Below, in pieces: positions 1 to 13,075 of a DNA stretch of 64,000 bases; position 1 is the first letter of the stretch; every line of letters starts with the position of its first letter. The position numbers and the translations under genes are program-made. The notes beneath the pieces are model-generated. The model made no database searches. It had not been told where the DNA came from and was given only the letters and a program-made list of their open reading frames with translations. The stretch spans positions 3,121,693 to 3,185,692 of the forward strand of contig OW388303.1 in the NCBI GenBank assembly GCA_936450465.1, in the 5' to 3' direction. Source of the stretch: Gibbula magus. Its lineage: Eukaryota > Mollusca > Gastropoda > Trochida > Trochidae.

Positions 1-2
1 TA

Positions 3-278
3 CGGGATGTTCTCAGCCGTTATGACGAGGAATCTACAGAACCTTTTCGCATTCCGGAAGATATATTATTTTGCAAATTCTTTAGACTTTCAGATTTCTG
101 TCAATTCTGTTTGGAACAGGTGGAACAAATCATTATTTTCTGCAGAACAGGGAGGGAGACTCACTACTATTTGATTGAACTTATTCTGTATCAGTTTGAG
201 ATATTTATTGTTAAAGATATAGACATTCTACATACCCTCATTCAGAGGTTCATGCCGAAATCGATGCCTTCAGGATAA
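3..278 (+). CDS. open frame entering from the left edge, unrecognised
   Basis: A 91-codon frame is open from the window edge to a TAA at 276-278. It has no ATG near its start, so it would have to be an exon or the 3' end of a frame beginning outside the window. It begins with Arg-Asp-Val-Leu-Ser-Arg-Tyr-Asp-Glu-Glu and is mixed charged and hydrophobic. The opening vaguely recalls the N-terminal RYDEE-FR region of Harbinger-type transposases, but nothing after residue 25 supports that. I do not recognise the family, and a chance frame of this length is possible in 64 kb. Confidence 0.15.
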   Translation, partial: RDVLSRYDEESTEPFRIPEDILFCKFFRLSDFCQFCLEQVEQIIIFCRTGRETHYYLIELILYQFEIFIVKDIDILHTLIQRFMPKSMPSG

Positions 279-1240
279 TATTTGTGACATAATATGGTAG
301 TCCCTTGTATCATTGATCTGAATGACAATTTTTTTTATGTACTTATATATAACATATTTTCATTTTTACAGAGAAATTATAAATTCGTCAACATGTCCGT
401 GCAGTCACGTCCATTGTCCATGTACAGATATAGCAATCGTGATACAGTGACATGATTTCATCTTAAAGTAAGAACACCATAGAGCCACACAACTTATTGA
501 GTGTTTTATCTTTTTCTACAATACATCATGAGGACCTGAGACTCGAGTGAAGTGTACAAGATGTCGGGGAGACAGGCCGTCCACTACTCACGTTATCTAA
601 GGCTGGGAACACGTCATTAGGTTACGCGATTTCCCCAGGGAGGCAACCTGAAATAGTTCTCGATTCCTTCGACGGTGTATAATGTCCATTACATCTTGGT
701 GTCACGATGTGTTATTTCACTCGTCTAAAGAGGCCATGTAAGAGAACACTTAGTCTTTCCATAAAAGAAACACTGTTTGCAAGTACAATTCGCATTGCAT
801 TACGAGAAGAAAGTGGATACATTCTACCTGTCACGCAACCAACGGACCATGGGCATGGGTTTTGATGTATATAGAATAGATATTACGGAATATGACAATT
901 ATAAAGGCGCAGTTTTTTTTTGTGAGAGTAAAATTCGAAGAAACCATTCCACTGGTGTATACATGTAAGTTCTAGTATGTTTTTAATGCATGACTAATGA
1001 CCGGCGACTATTTGTCGCATATTATTGGAGATGTTAGTCCGATGAATTCAGATGAATCCTGCTGTCCCTAATCTGAAGGTGCCTATCCATAACCTGTCAG
1101 AGTCTCGTTGCACAAATCACTAATTAACCTTTAGTCACTACGGTAGCATTAGTTCATTGTAAAAGGATAACACTAAGGTTAACCTTTGTGTTAAAGTTGT
1201 TTTGTGCAACGGCACATCTCACCTCGTAAGTTATGTTCTT
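279..1240. other. intergenic, nothing recognised
   Basis: AT-rich sequence with short unsupported open frames only. I see no splice-flanked exon, transposon end or RNA gene. Confidence 0.5.
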
Positions 1241-1244
1241 ATTT

Positions 1245-2070
1245 CAACCTTTCCTTTTGAAAAGGCGTGCAAACTAGTATATTGCCGGTTTAAAATAAGT
1301 ATCATTAACATTGATATTAAACTATAGTATGTATATAAAACAGTTTACGGTGACTCTTCCTACCGAAGCATTTCGGATGTATATCAAAGAAAATATTTTT
1401 GTAAATGTGAAAATTGAATTCCAAACCATTTCTTTTGCAAAAAGGCATGATAACCGGTGTTACCATTACACACTTATCATTTAAAGTCAGCTTCACCGTG
1501 AACGTTTGCTTAACTACTTATAACAGCTGACTTTCAAATAAAGTACTTCAAATAAGATTATAACTTTAAAATTTTCTTATATTTACCATTGCAAGGAAAA
1601 GTTAACCTTCACAGATGCTTGTTAAGACATTTTTAAATATTACAAATTAAAGTATCTACCTGTGACATGGTCAGTACATCTTCACGGCATACGTATAACG
1701 TATGAAATGCGATTGCAACATACCCTTAGGCACCTTTCAATGATCAATTATCTATTGAAATCAGAAAAATCTTTAACCACATGTATCAATATTTCCTATT
1801 GCAAAAAGGCACACCAAGCAGTTAGTTTTCAATGTTCCATTTTCTTTCAACACAACCATTCTTATTTACAGTGGTGATATCGCCAGAAGGCATGCACATC
1901 GTCATCAGGGATTATAAGACAACACAGCAGAAATACTTTAAATTTAATCTTCCAAAAACTGTTTGGTTGTGTTACTTTTCAATAATCAGATGTCTATCAA
2001 AGCACCTCCCTCAAACTAAGTTTGTAACTTTAAGTTTCATGTTAAACCTTCCCCTGTGCAAGAAGGCATG
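1245..2070 (+). repeat. degenerate tandem repeat, unit about 170-250 bp
   Basis: A motif of the form TTGCAAAAAGGCAYG recurs near 1,250, 1,436, 1,800 and 2,052, each time after a T/C-rich stretch and followed by similar AT-rich text, with a weaker copy near 1,600. The spacing varies and the copies are diverged, so this looks like an old tandem duplication. The small open frames over this block are by-products of the repeat. Confidence 0.4.
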
Positions 2071-4306
2071 AAAAACGTCTGTCAGTATCATTACGGATAG
2101 ATTGTGTTTTGTCGATCGACTATCTCATTTGAGAAGTGAAGTTGGCAATTGATACTCAACCAAGTGGCTTTTGCGTTAGCTCAATTCTTCTCACTTCCTT
2201 CTGTTTGGGTTGGGTAAATAAACATTCCTGGTCGAACTGTAATTCTACCGTTTGTGTGCTTTTCTAAAAAAGACTTGTCTTTATCTCCAATCACGAACAC
2301 ATGCCTCGTCGATGGAGATTAAATTTAACAACTTTTAATGAACTTATATTTTCATGTGAATCATGGTATTTCTAAAATGAAAGTTTTAACATAGTATTTG
2401 TATGTGGAACGCCGTATATCAATGTGAAACATATACATAATGGTTTCCTTAAATTAATATGTAAACTCAATTAAAGAATGAATTGCGTGAACCATTAAAA
2501 TATATCATATGTTATAAGGATTTCAGAGACGATGAATTAACTAATGCATCGTATCTATCATATATATGGTTTCAGTAAAGTAATAGGTACACTCTATGGT
2601 GCTACAACGAACAATGACATAATCAAACATAGATATATCAAATTAATATCCTGTTTTAGCATATCGACATCAGAATTATGTGTCTGGTTGTACTAAGAGC
2701 ACCGCGTTTAACATGACCTGTTTTTAATGCAGCCAATAGAATTTACTTTGAGAAATTTGATTTATACCGGTAAATGTATCTTCTATAATTGGAAACTGAA
2801 ACGTAATTGATATGATATGATTGAGACTGATATTGTATTGGGAATCTCAACTGATGTTGTTTTGTGATTTGCAATATAATATTGCTCAATCAGTTCTGCA
2901 ACATGGCGTTTTTCTATGAAATAATACACCATCGTCAACAGATTACTGAGAGTATGTTTTCGCATTACCCTGACCTGGGGGAGAGCAAAACCTGCCTGAA
3001 ACTGACTATTTGCTAATACTGATCATGAAGAAATTGATACAACGCACATATCCACACCGACAGCGTGCTAATGGAGCTCTCTGTATTGCTACTTTGGTTT
3101 AACCGAAGCGCCCAATCCCAGCGCTCAAAGACCACCTCCAACACAACCATTACCAGGTACCCACGTTTACTGCGCGGTGGACAGAGGCAAATGTTTAAAT
3201 AAAATCTCTTGCAAAAGATGACATTCTAAGTCACTAAACTAATGAAGGGAGTCACCCTTCAACTTATTATCCAAGTTTTAAATGCGCCCATCGCTACCAA
3301 CTTCAATAACGACTGAGGAGTTACTACAACATGTTACCATAACGCTGTGCGACCCTTTGTTTTATCCTACTGTTACCTTGGTGGGTAATATTGACTTGGG
3401 CTTTTTCCAGCGAGATCCAGATATGTATACTATGCTCCATGCCCATAACATGGATACATCAGCCTGATCTACACCAGAGATGATATGGTTGTCAAGTCCA
3501 TGTTCTGGAATCCATATGGAAGGCAGTAGGCTTCTACCCTTATAATAAGATGTCATACTATATTGATGTAGATATTGATTACTTGTTCAACTTTCACAAA
3601 GTACTGGTTCGATTCCCCAACCTGCCAAATTCAGATTGACTGTGTAAACCTAAATATAAGATTTCGAACATTCTATCCTTGTGACATTAGGTCATACTGC
3701 CGACCTCGGGAATTTAGAATAAGGTATTGAATACTGCTTTTGCATTTAAATGTTTGGTATATAATCCGCTTCTCTGAAGTTGATCATTATACCCATACAG
3801 CTATAGACCCAATACTTAACATTATCTTTAATATATAAGTATCAATCTATTGTTTTATTTTGTATTGGTATAAAAGGCTAAATAACCTTAAATGTTAAGT
3901 GTACCTACATCGGTTTTAACACTAGAATAAACATGTAATATTCATCGGCTAGAATTCGTTAATTGCAATAATAATCACCTATTTACGAGATTGCCCTCAT
4001 TTAGTCGCTATGAAAACATTTTTTCGAAAATTACTGAAATTTCAATTTTGAAAAATTGACCCCTTCTGTCTATTTCACTATACCAAATTTCACAACATGC
4101 ACCACAGGCAGGTTACGTTTTGAAATTATTATTGTACTCGCAATCATGTGATTAGTCCTTGCCATTGTATGTAAATGCAATCTGTTGCCGTGTCAATGAT
4201 AAAATGTAGGTGAACACACTTTTGGTATGCTGTACATCATATGATAAGTGGATACGACTTTGATGTTCTCAAAATGTGACTAAAGATGATTACTACAAGT
4301 CGTGCC
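2071..4306. other. intergenic with SINE-like scraps
   Basis: No coding exon is supported. Around 3,085-3,200 there is a more GC-rich stretch containing GGTACC and GCGCTGGGATTGGGCG on the minus strand, possibly a worn SINE. At about 3,606-3,618 a GGTTCGATTCCCC string matches a tRNA B-box, but no A-box is visible upstream. Confidence 0.3.
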
Positions 4307-4310
4307 TCAA

Positions 4311-4662
4311 AGGAGCAGTAGCACGTTTTAGCAAATTTTATTTTTTCAAATTTCCCATTTATAATGATAGTTTATCTCATTTAAATTGACTTTAGAGGGT
4401 AGTACATCTTATCACACAAACCAGTCATCCGAAGTGGTAATAGCGGTGTTACGTATAAAGCAAAAATTGCATGGCGGCCATTTTATTGTGAACACATTTT
4501 ACTAATGTCGAATTAAAAAAATATTCCCATGCCTTTACGGAACCATGTACACTACTTTTTAACTTGAATTTCCGAAGAGAGAAGGGTGTTTTATTATTGG
4601 TAACATAATTTTTCAAATACATTTCATCGACTTTTTCCACCGAAATACGTGCTACTTCCCCT
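4311..4662. mobile_element. TTAA-flanked MITE, copy a (352 bp)
   Basis: This is the most diverged of three copies of one family. The left terminal repeat reads AGGAGCAGTAGCACGTTTT and the right end is its worn inverse before a TTAA at 4,663-4,666. The left flank is TCAA, one change from TTAA. The core includes GCATGGCGGCCATTTTATTG, shared with the other two copies. TTAA target sites are known for piggyBac and Kolobok elements. There is no transposase, so the element is non-autonomous. Confidence 0.75.
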
Positions 4663-4689
4663 TTAAGAGCGAACTTAAAGCAATGCATC

Positions 4690-5040
4690 AAATCAGTTGA
4701 TATGCAATAACATCACATACACAATTGAGGATGTGACACTAAAACACTGTGATATCAGTACTATAATGTACTATGTACTGTATACTGGAAATCTCTTGAA
4801 TCAGTTTATTACCATATATATATCTGCAATAGAGGTTGTGACACAGTACGATGATTCTGTAGTGTAAGTATTGTGGAACAATCAAATAAGTTAATATGCA
4901 GTAGCGCAACAGATGCATTTAATACTGTTGTACTTGAGCATGTAGATAATGTAGTGTAAGTAATTGCGTAATCTCCGAAATCAATTGATATGCAATATCA
5001 CCACGGATTCTTCAGATGTTGTGGCACATAAGCGCTTTGC
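4690..5040 (+). repeat. degenerate tandem repeat
   Basis: A TTGATATGCAATAACATCAC-like string occurs near 4,694, 4,890 and 4,981. Text resembling GTAGTGTAAGTAATTG and GATGTGRCAC recurs between them. The copies are too diverged to fix a period. Confidence 0.3.
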
Positions 5041-8000
5041 ACCGGCCTTGTGACAAATTGCTAGACTGCTTTATACTTTAGGACTCTATTATAGACAGTA
5101 CAGACGTTATAAACTCTTCATAAAGGACTGGCGAAAGCCATAAACAAGTGCTCAGAACCGATTGCTCGAATAATGTCATAAGCTATCTGCCCTCGCGCGC
5201 CAGTAAGAATACTAAAACACAGATTATTCTGCAATCTCAAGATTAAGTGTATATGCCTGAGATGATTGCTTTAAGCTAAATCTAGACTTTAGAATATATC
5301 CCCGGGGTCATCTTTTCTGCTGTGGAAGGACAGAGCGTGTATATTGAATACTACCAATAGTACAGGATCTTAAAAGCATAAAATCAAGAACATACCAGTA
5401 TTTTGATAATTGCTGTGAATATTATGAAACGTTGTCATGACATTTACAAGAAAACCAGTAGATGCTGTCTGAGATTAGTTTTTGCTACTCAAGCCTTTGT
5501 GGTCACTTTGTCTTTGGCAAAATCAAAGTGTTTTTGTCAAAGATGTCAAACGTGACATTTCAATGTTCTCATGAACTCTATTTCTACAGTGGAATGCGAT
5601 TTATACAGCCTCTACTGGACATGAGTATATGTACTAAAACAGTCTAATTGGAGTTCGTCCAATTTAAATATATAGTCTTATTACCATGGTTTGACCACAA
5701 ATCGTCACAAAGCCATTACACTTAACCGCTTTTACCCAGAACGAATTGCGTATGATCTGTTTTTATGACTTCACTTTTTGTTTTAAATTTTAAGCAAGAC
5801 TTTGAATTTCATCGTAAACATATAAAACAAAGGCTTCATATTGGTCCACCTACCTTATAGCAATGACAATCATTCGTTAATTTCCCTAGAGATGTGGAAT
5901 ATAATAACGTTCTGCGACGTAATCTGTAATGGCTGAGGGAAGTTTGAACATTTACAAAGGACGGAATGGCGTTGACTTTAATTAATTTCGCCGAGAAATT
6001 TAAGCTGACAGGAATATGGCGTGAAACGTTATAAGCAAACGTGCTGAGACGATGGAGCATGATTTGTATTGTTTTGCAATTAGTCCACCAGTGCTTGATG
6101 TGATGTAAGCGTCGATGCGTAACGTTTGCCTTCTGTTTCTTACATTGTCCTCAAAGTTATGGTCTGTAGTGCTAATTGATAGCTATACGTGTCAACAAGT
6201 ACAATAGTTATGCTTCTGTTATGAACTACCACCGTGAAGAGTGATGATGCTGCTGCCGGTGAGGTGATAACATGTCATCTTAATGACGATTAAAGTTTTT
6301 CAGTCAATCAACAACTTCATACGATGTTTCGCAGTCAGTTTTCCGTAAAACTGATCAAGCAGAAGAAGGTGCAAAATGAATTAGAAAATTATGGACGTCA
6401 GGTGCTCAGGAATCTGGTGGACATGTGCTGCCTTACCGATAGCGCTCGTCATTACCGAATATTCATGAGAAGTAGTTTGTCATTTGAAAGACACTCAACA
6501 ATGAAGTGACGTGTAGGCATCACGCATATAACTGCACACTCCATTGTATTTGATAGTGCTTCTGAATATGCTCAGAGGTGAATTCGTTGATAGAAAATTA
6601 AAAATTTAAACCATTTTAATGAACTATCAAAAATACCATTCTAATCAACACATACCTTGTTCACGCCACAAGACGTTACAAAGAACAAAAACGAGAATTT
6701 ATCTTTGCCCAGAGGGAAAATAAATTGCAAACCCGATTCCCCAAATGATGTTCGTTATCCAGCTTATAAAGCAGAATCCCCCGTATCAAACACGGCATAA
6801 TAGGCACCAAAGGTGATCAGAATTTCCTGAAACTCTATGCCGCTGGAACTTTACAAATAAGGAATCGAAACAGTCATTTTAAATTTAATGGGATGGAGAT
6901 TACGGGTTAAGTGTTCGTTAGAGGCGACAAACTATGTTTGATCCGCCAAATTCCCCTGTGAAATATCTAAGCTGTTGAGGGAGCCCCCTTAGCTGTTATT
7001 ACTGACTTTTTAATGTTTATTATTATTGGATTTTCTGCAAATGAAACGCAATGATAAAGATATTTTGTTTCATGTATAGAATCATGTTTAGGCGTATTTC
7101 AATGAACGTGTTTTCCTCATTTGGTAAAAGACATCAAAATGTTTCTTAGAAAAACAACCGAAATCCATTTCATTTTGTTAAAGCGCGTCAACATGCTCCT
7201 AATTGAAACCACAGAGATTCCTTATTCTTTATTGTCTCTTGTTAAAGCGCATTTTTAAAAAATATGTTTTTCTTATATATAAAAGCGGATGCAGACTACA
7301 TGTTTTGAAAGACAAATCAATTCTTCTACTTGTTGGAGTCATGTTAAAGCGCATTTAAAGTTAATTTTTGTATCATTAAAACACCATTTTCCGCTGGCTG
7401 TGAATGACACCGAAATTTTTCACATACTAATGTTCTCATTTTAAAAACTGTTTACAGACGAAAAACTTCGACTATTTTGTACTTTGTGGTTATAAGAGGG
7501 GGCTGGCTAGTTAAGTGTCCCCCGAAGTAGCATGTCAGGCAGTTCCTCAAAAGTACAGTAAATGTAACATAACTGCTCTCATGTCAGGAGCCATCAGCTG
7601 TAAGGCCACAACTTTAATTACGGAGGTGACAAACACATGCATAAACGTCAACCATACCACACTGAAACGATGGCATTGCAAGAAAAAAGAGATTCGAAGC
7701 ACGCGAGGTGCGACCACATGGTCCCAGGAATCAGTTTCTATTCCGTGACAGATTTTCTAGTAATTTGACTAGCATCCATAACACCCAATTTAGCTTTTAT
7801 TGCTAGTATGTCATTGTCTCCATCAACACGAGACGTGCTTTAGTGTTCACAACACGTTCTCGGAAGCATTTCATTGAGTGGTGAGCAAAACTCCTCAATA
7901 GATTTATAGAGAAACCTAGAGGAGATCGATATGCAGGTAGGTGTTTCTTGGTCACGGCAGGTAGGCGCTCTTGATGATCCATACCTGATGATGGTATGTG

Positions 8001-8498
8001 AGAGAATGGAATAGACTGTTGATATATGTTTCCGTGTCAATTGAATAATTATGCATTTGATGCCATGGTGTTCGGAAAGAAAATACATTAAAACTACATG
8101 TACAAGATCTTGTGAAAACAGATTTTCATACCTACGATGGCAATAATATCGGGGTTCATATTTTTCATACGATGCCTTTGGGCAAAACATGCCTTTGCCA
8201 TGGTCACGTGTCGTCATAAACAGTGGTATGATGCCACGCTTCGTCTATGACGTTGCGTTCTAATTGCGGGTCGCCAGCGTATGGTTTAATGTTTTTTAGC
8301 GTATTTTCATTAATAACCCGACTTCAGTAATAAACAGAATATTATATTTGTATCTATGTCATATTATATTATATATATTTATAGACACTCGTGGCTGAAT
8401 ATAGGTATATCAGTCGCTCTCGCTCATGACATACTTATATCCAGGCACTATTGTTGTTAACACAGTATTACATAGACACTCATACACACTCTCTCTAT

Positions 8499-8504
<6 letters not shown>
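5041..8504. other. intergenic, three short direct repeats
   Basis: No exon or element end is supported. TGTTAAAGCGC occurs exactly at 7,176-7,186, 7,240-7,250 and 7,342-7,352 in otherwise AT-rich text. A minus-strand frame of 125 codons at 7,840-8,217 has no recognisable motif and no splice or regulatory support. Confidence 0.4.

Positions 8505-8506
<2 letters not shown>

Positions 8507-8552
<46 letters not shown>
8507..8552. repeat. (TA)n microsatellite
   Basis: About 46 bp of uninterrupted TA dinucleotides. Confidence 0.95.
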
Positions 8553-8554
<2 letters not shown>

Positions 8555-8579
8555 CATTGAGTAATCTTTTTCTGAATGG

Positions 8580-8680
8580 GACATGGTGAACATGGTTAGA
8601 ATTGGTGCCACAAGTTTACTATGAAACAGCACTGTAGGACTGACTCTGAGGATGTGAGTTCGAATCCGATGTGTTCTATT
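8580..8680 (+). mobile_element. tRNA-like SINE remnant
   Basis: A strong B-box, TGAGTTCGAATCC, lies at 8,655-8,667. Upstream, TGGTTAGAATTGGTGCC could be a worn A-box. No cloverleaf can be drawn, so this is a decayed tRNA-derived SINE head at best. Confidence 0.35.
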
Positions 8681-9090
8681 GTAGACAGAATGATCCCCAA
8701 CAAACGGTGTTACATTTGATCACAATCTAAATTAAATGCAGTTCGATTCACGGTACTATTTGATGAAATGAAACATTTTGCAACAGTCCAAACTCTTGGA
8801 AGAAAACACTCATATTATTAGTTGTGAATTGTAAAGTGGCAAAACATAAAGAGAGTGAGTGAGTTATCGTCACTAGGGAAATATCGCAGCCGGTCAAAAA
8901 AATAATTGCAGGAAAAAATGCAATGGCATACGTATGCCGTAAAGATATCAGCAAATACACAGACTGTATGTTGTGACATAAATACTTAAATGAAATAACG
9001 TACACAAGACTTTACATCAGTTCTGTATCGAAATCCAGAGATAATCATGCTTTATCGCAAATAATATATTAAGTGAACACAAAGGCCTGT

Positions 9091-10009
9091 CCTCGTATCG
9101 CCTACACCCCATATTGCCTACACTACTATAAAAACAAATTTATGGATGAGTGCACATCAACTTTTCCAACAAGATAACAAAGACAAAATAACTAAAGAAC
9201 AAGGGGCCTAAATCTATGTAAACTGACGTTATCATATGTATAATTTTCAATGTCAAATTTCCCAACTTTCGACGTCGTATTCAAAAACTTAATAGTTTGG
9301 GAATTTGGTCGAAAATTAAATAAGTCAAAGAATACTTCTACGTGTTTTTAAAAAAAAAATTAAATTTAAAATTCAAAATTCCCCCAAAACTAATGTTGAT
9401 AAAACGCAACTGTTCATCAACATATAACACATACTCTGTGTGAAAATCAATAAATGTTTTACCCCTGTCTACTTTAAATAATCATATTTTAGTTAGAAAA
9501 GTTACAACAGTCACCAATTAAGTCATTTAAACTACTGTCGAAAGTTGTTATTGTTTCGTGCCATAATCAAATGCATCTCATTTCTTTAAAATATTGGATT
9601 AATCGAAGACAAGTGAATGTCATACATCTTTTTCTTTTGCCCGTTAGTTTAGTTATGGGCCGATGACCTACACTTCAGTAATAAAGACTTGAATTGAATA
9701 AACTAAAGAACAAATGACGTTAATTTCCCTTTGATTTTCACAATGATGATAATGTATGTTCATAGCATATGCAATTTATGGATGATGGCAATGTAATGAT
9801 GGCACCGTAAATCGTAATGAACACTAACAATGTAATGATTTAATTTCACTTTGATTTACATAATGATGACAATGCAATAATAACATTAATGGCCTAGTGG
9901 ACTGTACCATACTACACAATAGGGGTAAAGAAGTGACACTCTGCATTTGATGTAGGCTATACGAGGTGTTTTTTAGGTGTGGGCAATATGGGGTGTAGGC
10001 GATACGAGG
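9091..10009. mobile_element. 919-bp element with inverted terminal repeats
   Basis: The ends carry inverted repeats that are identical for 28 bp (starting CCTCGTATCGCCTACACC) and similar for another 15-20 bp. I cannot find a convincing target-site duplication in the flanks, so the exact ends and superfamily are uncertain. There is no transposase frame. Inside, at about 9,630-9,700, sits a short LINE-like 3' end, and an imperfect direct repeat of about 122 bp begins at 9,713 and again at 9,835. Confidence 0.6.
9630..9702 (+). mobile_element. LINE 3'-end fragment
   Basis: The text GGGCCGATGACCTACACTTC followed by AATAAAGACTTGAATTGAAT has the look of a LINE 3' terminus with a short (TTGAA)n-type tail. 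No coding remnant is left upstream. It lies inside the 919-bp inverted-repeat element. Confidence 0.4.
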
Positions 10010-11490
10010 GAAAGTCACCAACAAATGCTAAAACGTTTTACAATTATAATCTGGTCTGGGTGTACTTTCATTGTCAGTGAGTACTTTCATTAAATATCGC
10101 GAATTTCACGAAATCCGATATCCTATATAAATCATCGTTTTTGATATTAAATGCATTAACACGTGTGCTACAATACAAATATCAATACATATCCATGTAT
10201 TAAAGTTTCCCTGCGTGATGGTTGTAGACAGCGGAACCGTGATAATAGTCACTTCATATCCGCAATCTTATTTCCTGAATACCATACTTGAGAAAAAAAC
10301 ATATATTGACGATATTGGATGAAGATGATGCCGGGGGAAGAGATACGCATGTTCCGCAAAGAAAATCAATTAAACATGCTGTGATTGTAGGTCTGAGGTG
10401 TATTAGATAACAACACTTCAGAAAAATACCTATTCTCATGAGCATGTGCCTTGCCCTTCTATCCGGTTTAAGTAAATATGCACTCTGCAGATACAACACT
10501 AAAATTTCAATATAGCAGCCTGTAGTGTATATACAACGTACGTGTAATTCCACTGTAATGCCCTGTGAGTGTGAAATTAATCACCCGCAACATGTGCACT
10601 TCACAAGTGATTAGCAAGCCGCGATAAACTATTTATAAAGCTCCTCCTTTGGTGGTGTAAAGAGCTAGTCACACAACGACTCCTATCAATCGAGTTTGCA
10701 GTCTTTTTCATCCAACACGATTGTGAACGTTGATATACGTTAATGGTGGTTTTGGTGTAAAATGTATACGCCACGAGTACATGCACCTGTGAATTGAGGG
10801 TTTAAACAACTGTTCAACGTTTGCCAACGTGTAACCATGAGGCAATTTTTCCTTGTCCTTATTTACTGCAAAATTATTCCACGAAAATTTGACAGCGTGA
10901 CACCAGCGTTATTGCACTATTGTTAGAAAAAAATCACTTTTTATATGCATAGATACATTATTATAAATTATTATAAATGTATGGTCGTTATAAGTGCGCT
11001 GGATGAACGAACAATAATCGTATGCTACCACTGAGCTACACGTATGTCATTGTGTTTGTGGTAACCGTCGCACATATAATGCAAACGTTATGTAAACGTC
11101 AAGTCAATGCAGGCACTTTTTACAGCGCTTTTCAAAAAGTGTGCGTTATGTGAACGTCAAAGTGTGACAAGGCCCTAAAGCGCAGAGGAGGACCCAGGAA
11201 GAAGTAAACAGATTTTGAGAAGTCTGCAGAAGGTTAGGCACAGACGTATGCTGCAATACGTACACACAGACGATGGATAAATATTGATAATCGAAGAAGA
11301 ATTAGCCCTGGGGAGAATAGATAAGCAATGTATATACTTACTGTAGACGTTTACGTCATCGTGAGATGGGCACATTACTGTATCGCGGTTTAACATCTCC
11401 ACCAAAGGTTGTCCTTAACAGAATATAATTTTGGTAAATCTTAAGACTTGCTCAAAATGATTATGAGGTGTATGAAGTTAATTGATGTCA
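10010..11490. other. intergenic with a worn tRNA-like box
   Basis: No exon is supported. On the minus strand about 10,996-11,045 reads TGTAGCTCAGTGGTAGCAT, an A-box-like tRNA string, followed by a poor B-box (GTTCGTTCATCC). This is probably a decayed SINE head. Confidence 0.3.
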
Positions 11491-11500
11491 ATATGCAGGC

Positions 11501-12375
11501 CTCCTGGAAACCAGGGCTACTTTGTTTCGCTCGCTTCACTTTGAAACTAACCCCTGGATTCCTAGGTGGCAAAAGGCTCGACGCGCGTTAAATATAACTA
11601 CCAATCACAGAAAAGTCTATTACTTTTCTATGGATCCAATCAGCGCTTTCCTTTTATACACGCCCCTTCCCTGGGAGTTGACGTGGACAACAATGACTGC
11701 CGTTCATTATGAAACCGAGGCTTCATTTTCAGTACATTATTGCATTATTTCACCTCTTCTGTGTATATTGTTCATTGCGTATATGTATCATACATTTGTT
11801 TACAATCTATAACAACACATTATGTTGTCCAAAGTCTATCATGTTATTACGTTAATTGTATGTTTGATGATGTATTATTAATGTATGCAAATTATTTAAA
11901 ATGCGCGAATGTTTGTCATTGTCAGTACATGACAAAACATACTTCTGACATTTGAACAGTGTGAAAATCAGCTCCGATGGAAAGTGCACGTTAAATCTCA
12001 TTCCATTTGAGTGTTCTCTTTAGAACGCGTGGGCAGGAGTTAATATTAGAACTTATATGAACAAATGTCACTCGTTCAATGCCAAAAGTATAAAATACAA
12101 TTTCAGGCAATTAAGACGAAATTGGACCGTTCGTCAAGCATGTGCGACACTGACACTCGCTTCAAGGTCATTGCATGTTTAAATCATAATTTACCTCCTT
12201 ATTTGGTTACGCCAAGGAATTAAGAAAGACGGTTCGCCATTGGTGTGCTATAATTAGCAAACGGGACTTTCCATTTTTTTGTGAACCCAGCGCGTCGAGC
12301 CTTTTGCTACCTAGGAATCCAGGGGTTAGTTTCAAAGTGAAGCGAACGAAACAAAGTACACCTGGTTTCAGGATG
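11501..12375. mobile_element. Mutator-like non-autonomous element (875 bp)
   Basis: Terminal inverted repeats of about 86 bp are nearly identical at both ends (both contain TTCACTTTGAAACTAACCCC and AAAAGGCTCGACGCGC). The element is flanked by a perfect 10-bp direct repeat, ATATGCAGGC, at 11,491-11,500 and 12,376-12,385. Long inverted repeats with a 9-11 bp target duplication are the signature of Mutator-like elements. The interior has no transposase. The open frames at 11,522-11,812 and 12,207-12,404 mostly read through the inverted repeats. Confidence 0.85.
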
Positions 12376-12699
12376 ATATGCAGGCTAATGGCCAAATGAT
12401 ACACAGTTCATATAATGTAAGTGCTGCTCAGGTGATTACCACATAGCTTTAGCACAAACATTGATAATTTTATAATGAAATCCGGTTATAAGACGGTTTC
12501 TGTGTGCCTGGTGCGATATTGACTGAATACCTTGGGGATAAGGTTTACTCTTCACTTGTCATAACTATGACTGCATGTTTCTTTTATGCATATAAAGGTT
12601 TTAAATTACTAATTTTCGACATTACGTTTCATATACATTACATTTTCACTCATTACTAGATTACGTATTACATCTTAAACATTCAATTCAGTTTCAATG

Positions 12700-13075
12700 A
12701 CAATACTGTTACTGTTGTAAGTGATAAAATCACGTTTAACGCGATTAAACACCTGTTCAATCAAACGTTTTCGTTTACAGAATACAGACTACAGTTTTTT
12801 AAATACCCCACTATAGACGATCACAATATATTACTATTCAAGCGGTGTCCATCATTATTCCCTACAGTCAGATTGATTTTGACGTGTTTAAACATCTGTT
12901 CGATCAAAGGTTTTCGTTCAAGGAATACCTGAAACCAGCACAAAAGTAAGTAAAAAGCAATATAATTATACTAATTAAAGAACCGTGTACTACCGTTCAC
13001 TGCCGTCAGACAACAGAATATTTGATCGTGTTTAAACATCTGTTTTCGTACACAGAAGGAATATATTAGAAACAG
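12700..13075 (+). repeat. three imperfect tandem copies, about 143 bp
   Basis: The phrase GTTTAAACAYCTGTTCGATC with TTTTCGTTYA near it recurs at about 12,751, 12,892 and 13,036, so the period is 141-144 bp. The copies are diverged and non-coding. Confidence 0.5.

Noticed and set aside
7840..8217. 125-codon minus-strand frame
   Set aside because: No motif, no regulatory or splice context, and a frame of this length is expected by chance in 64 kb.
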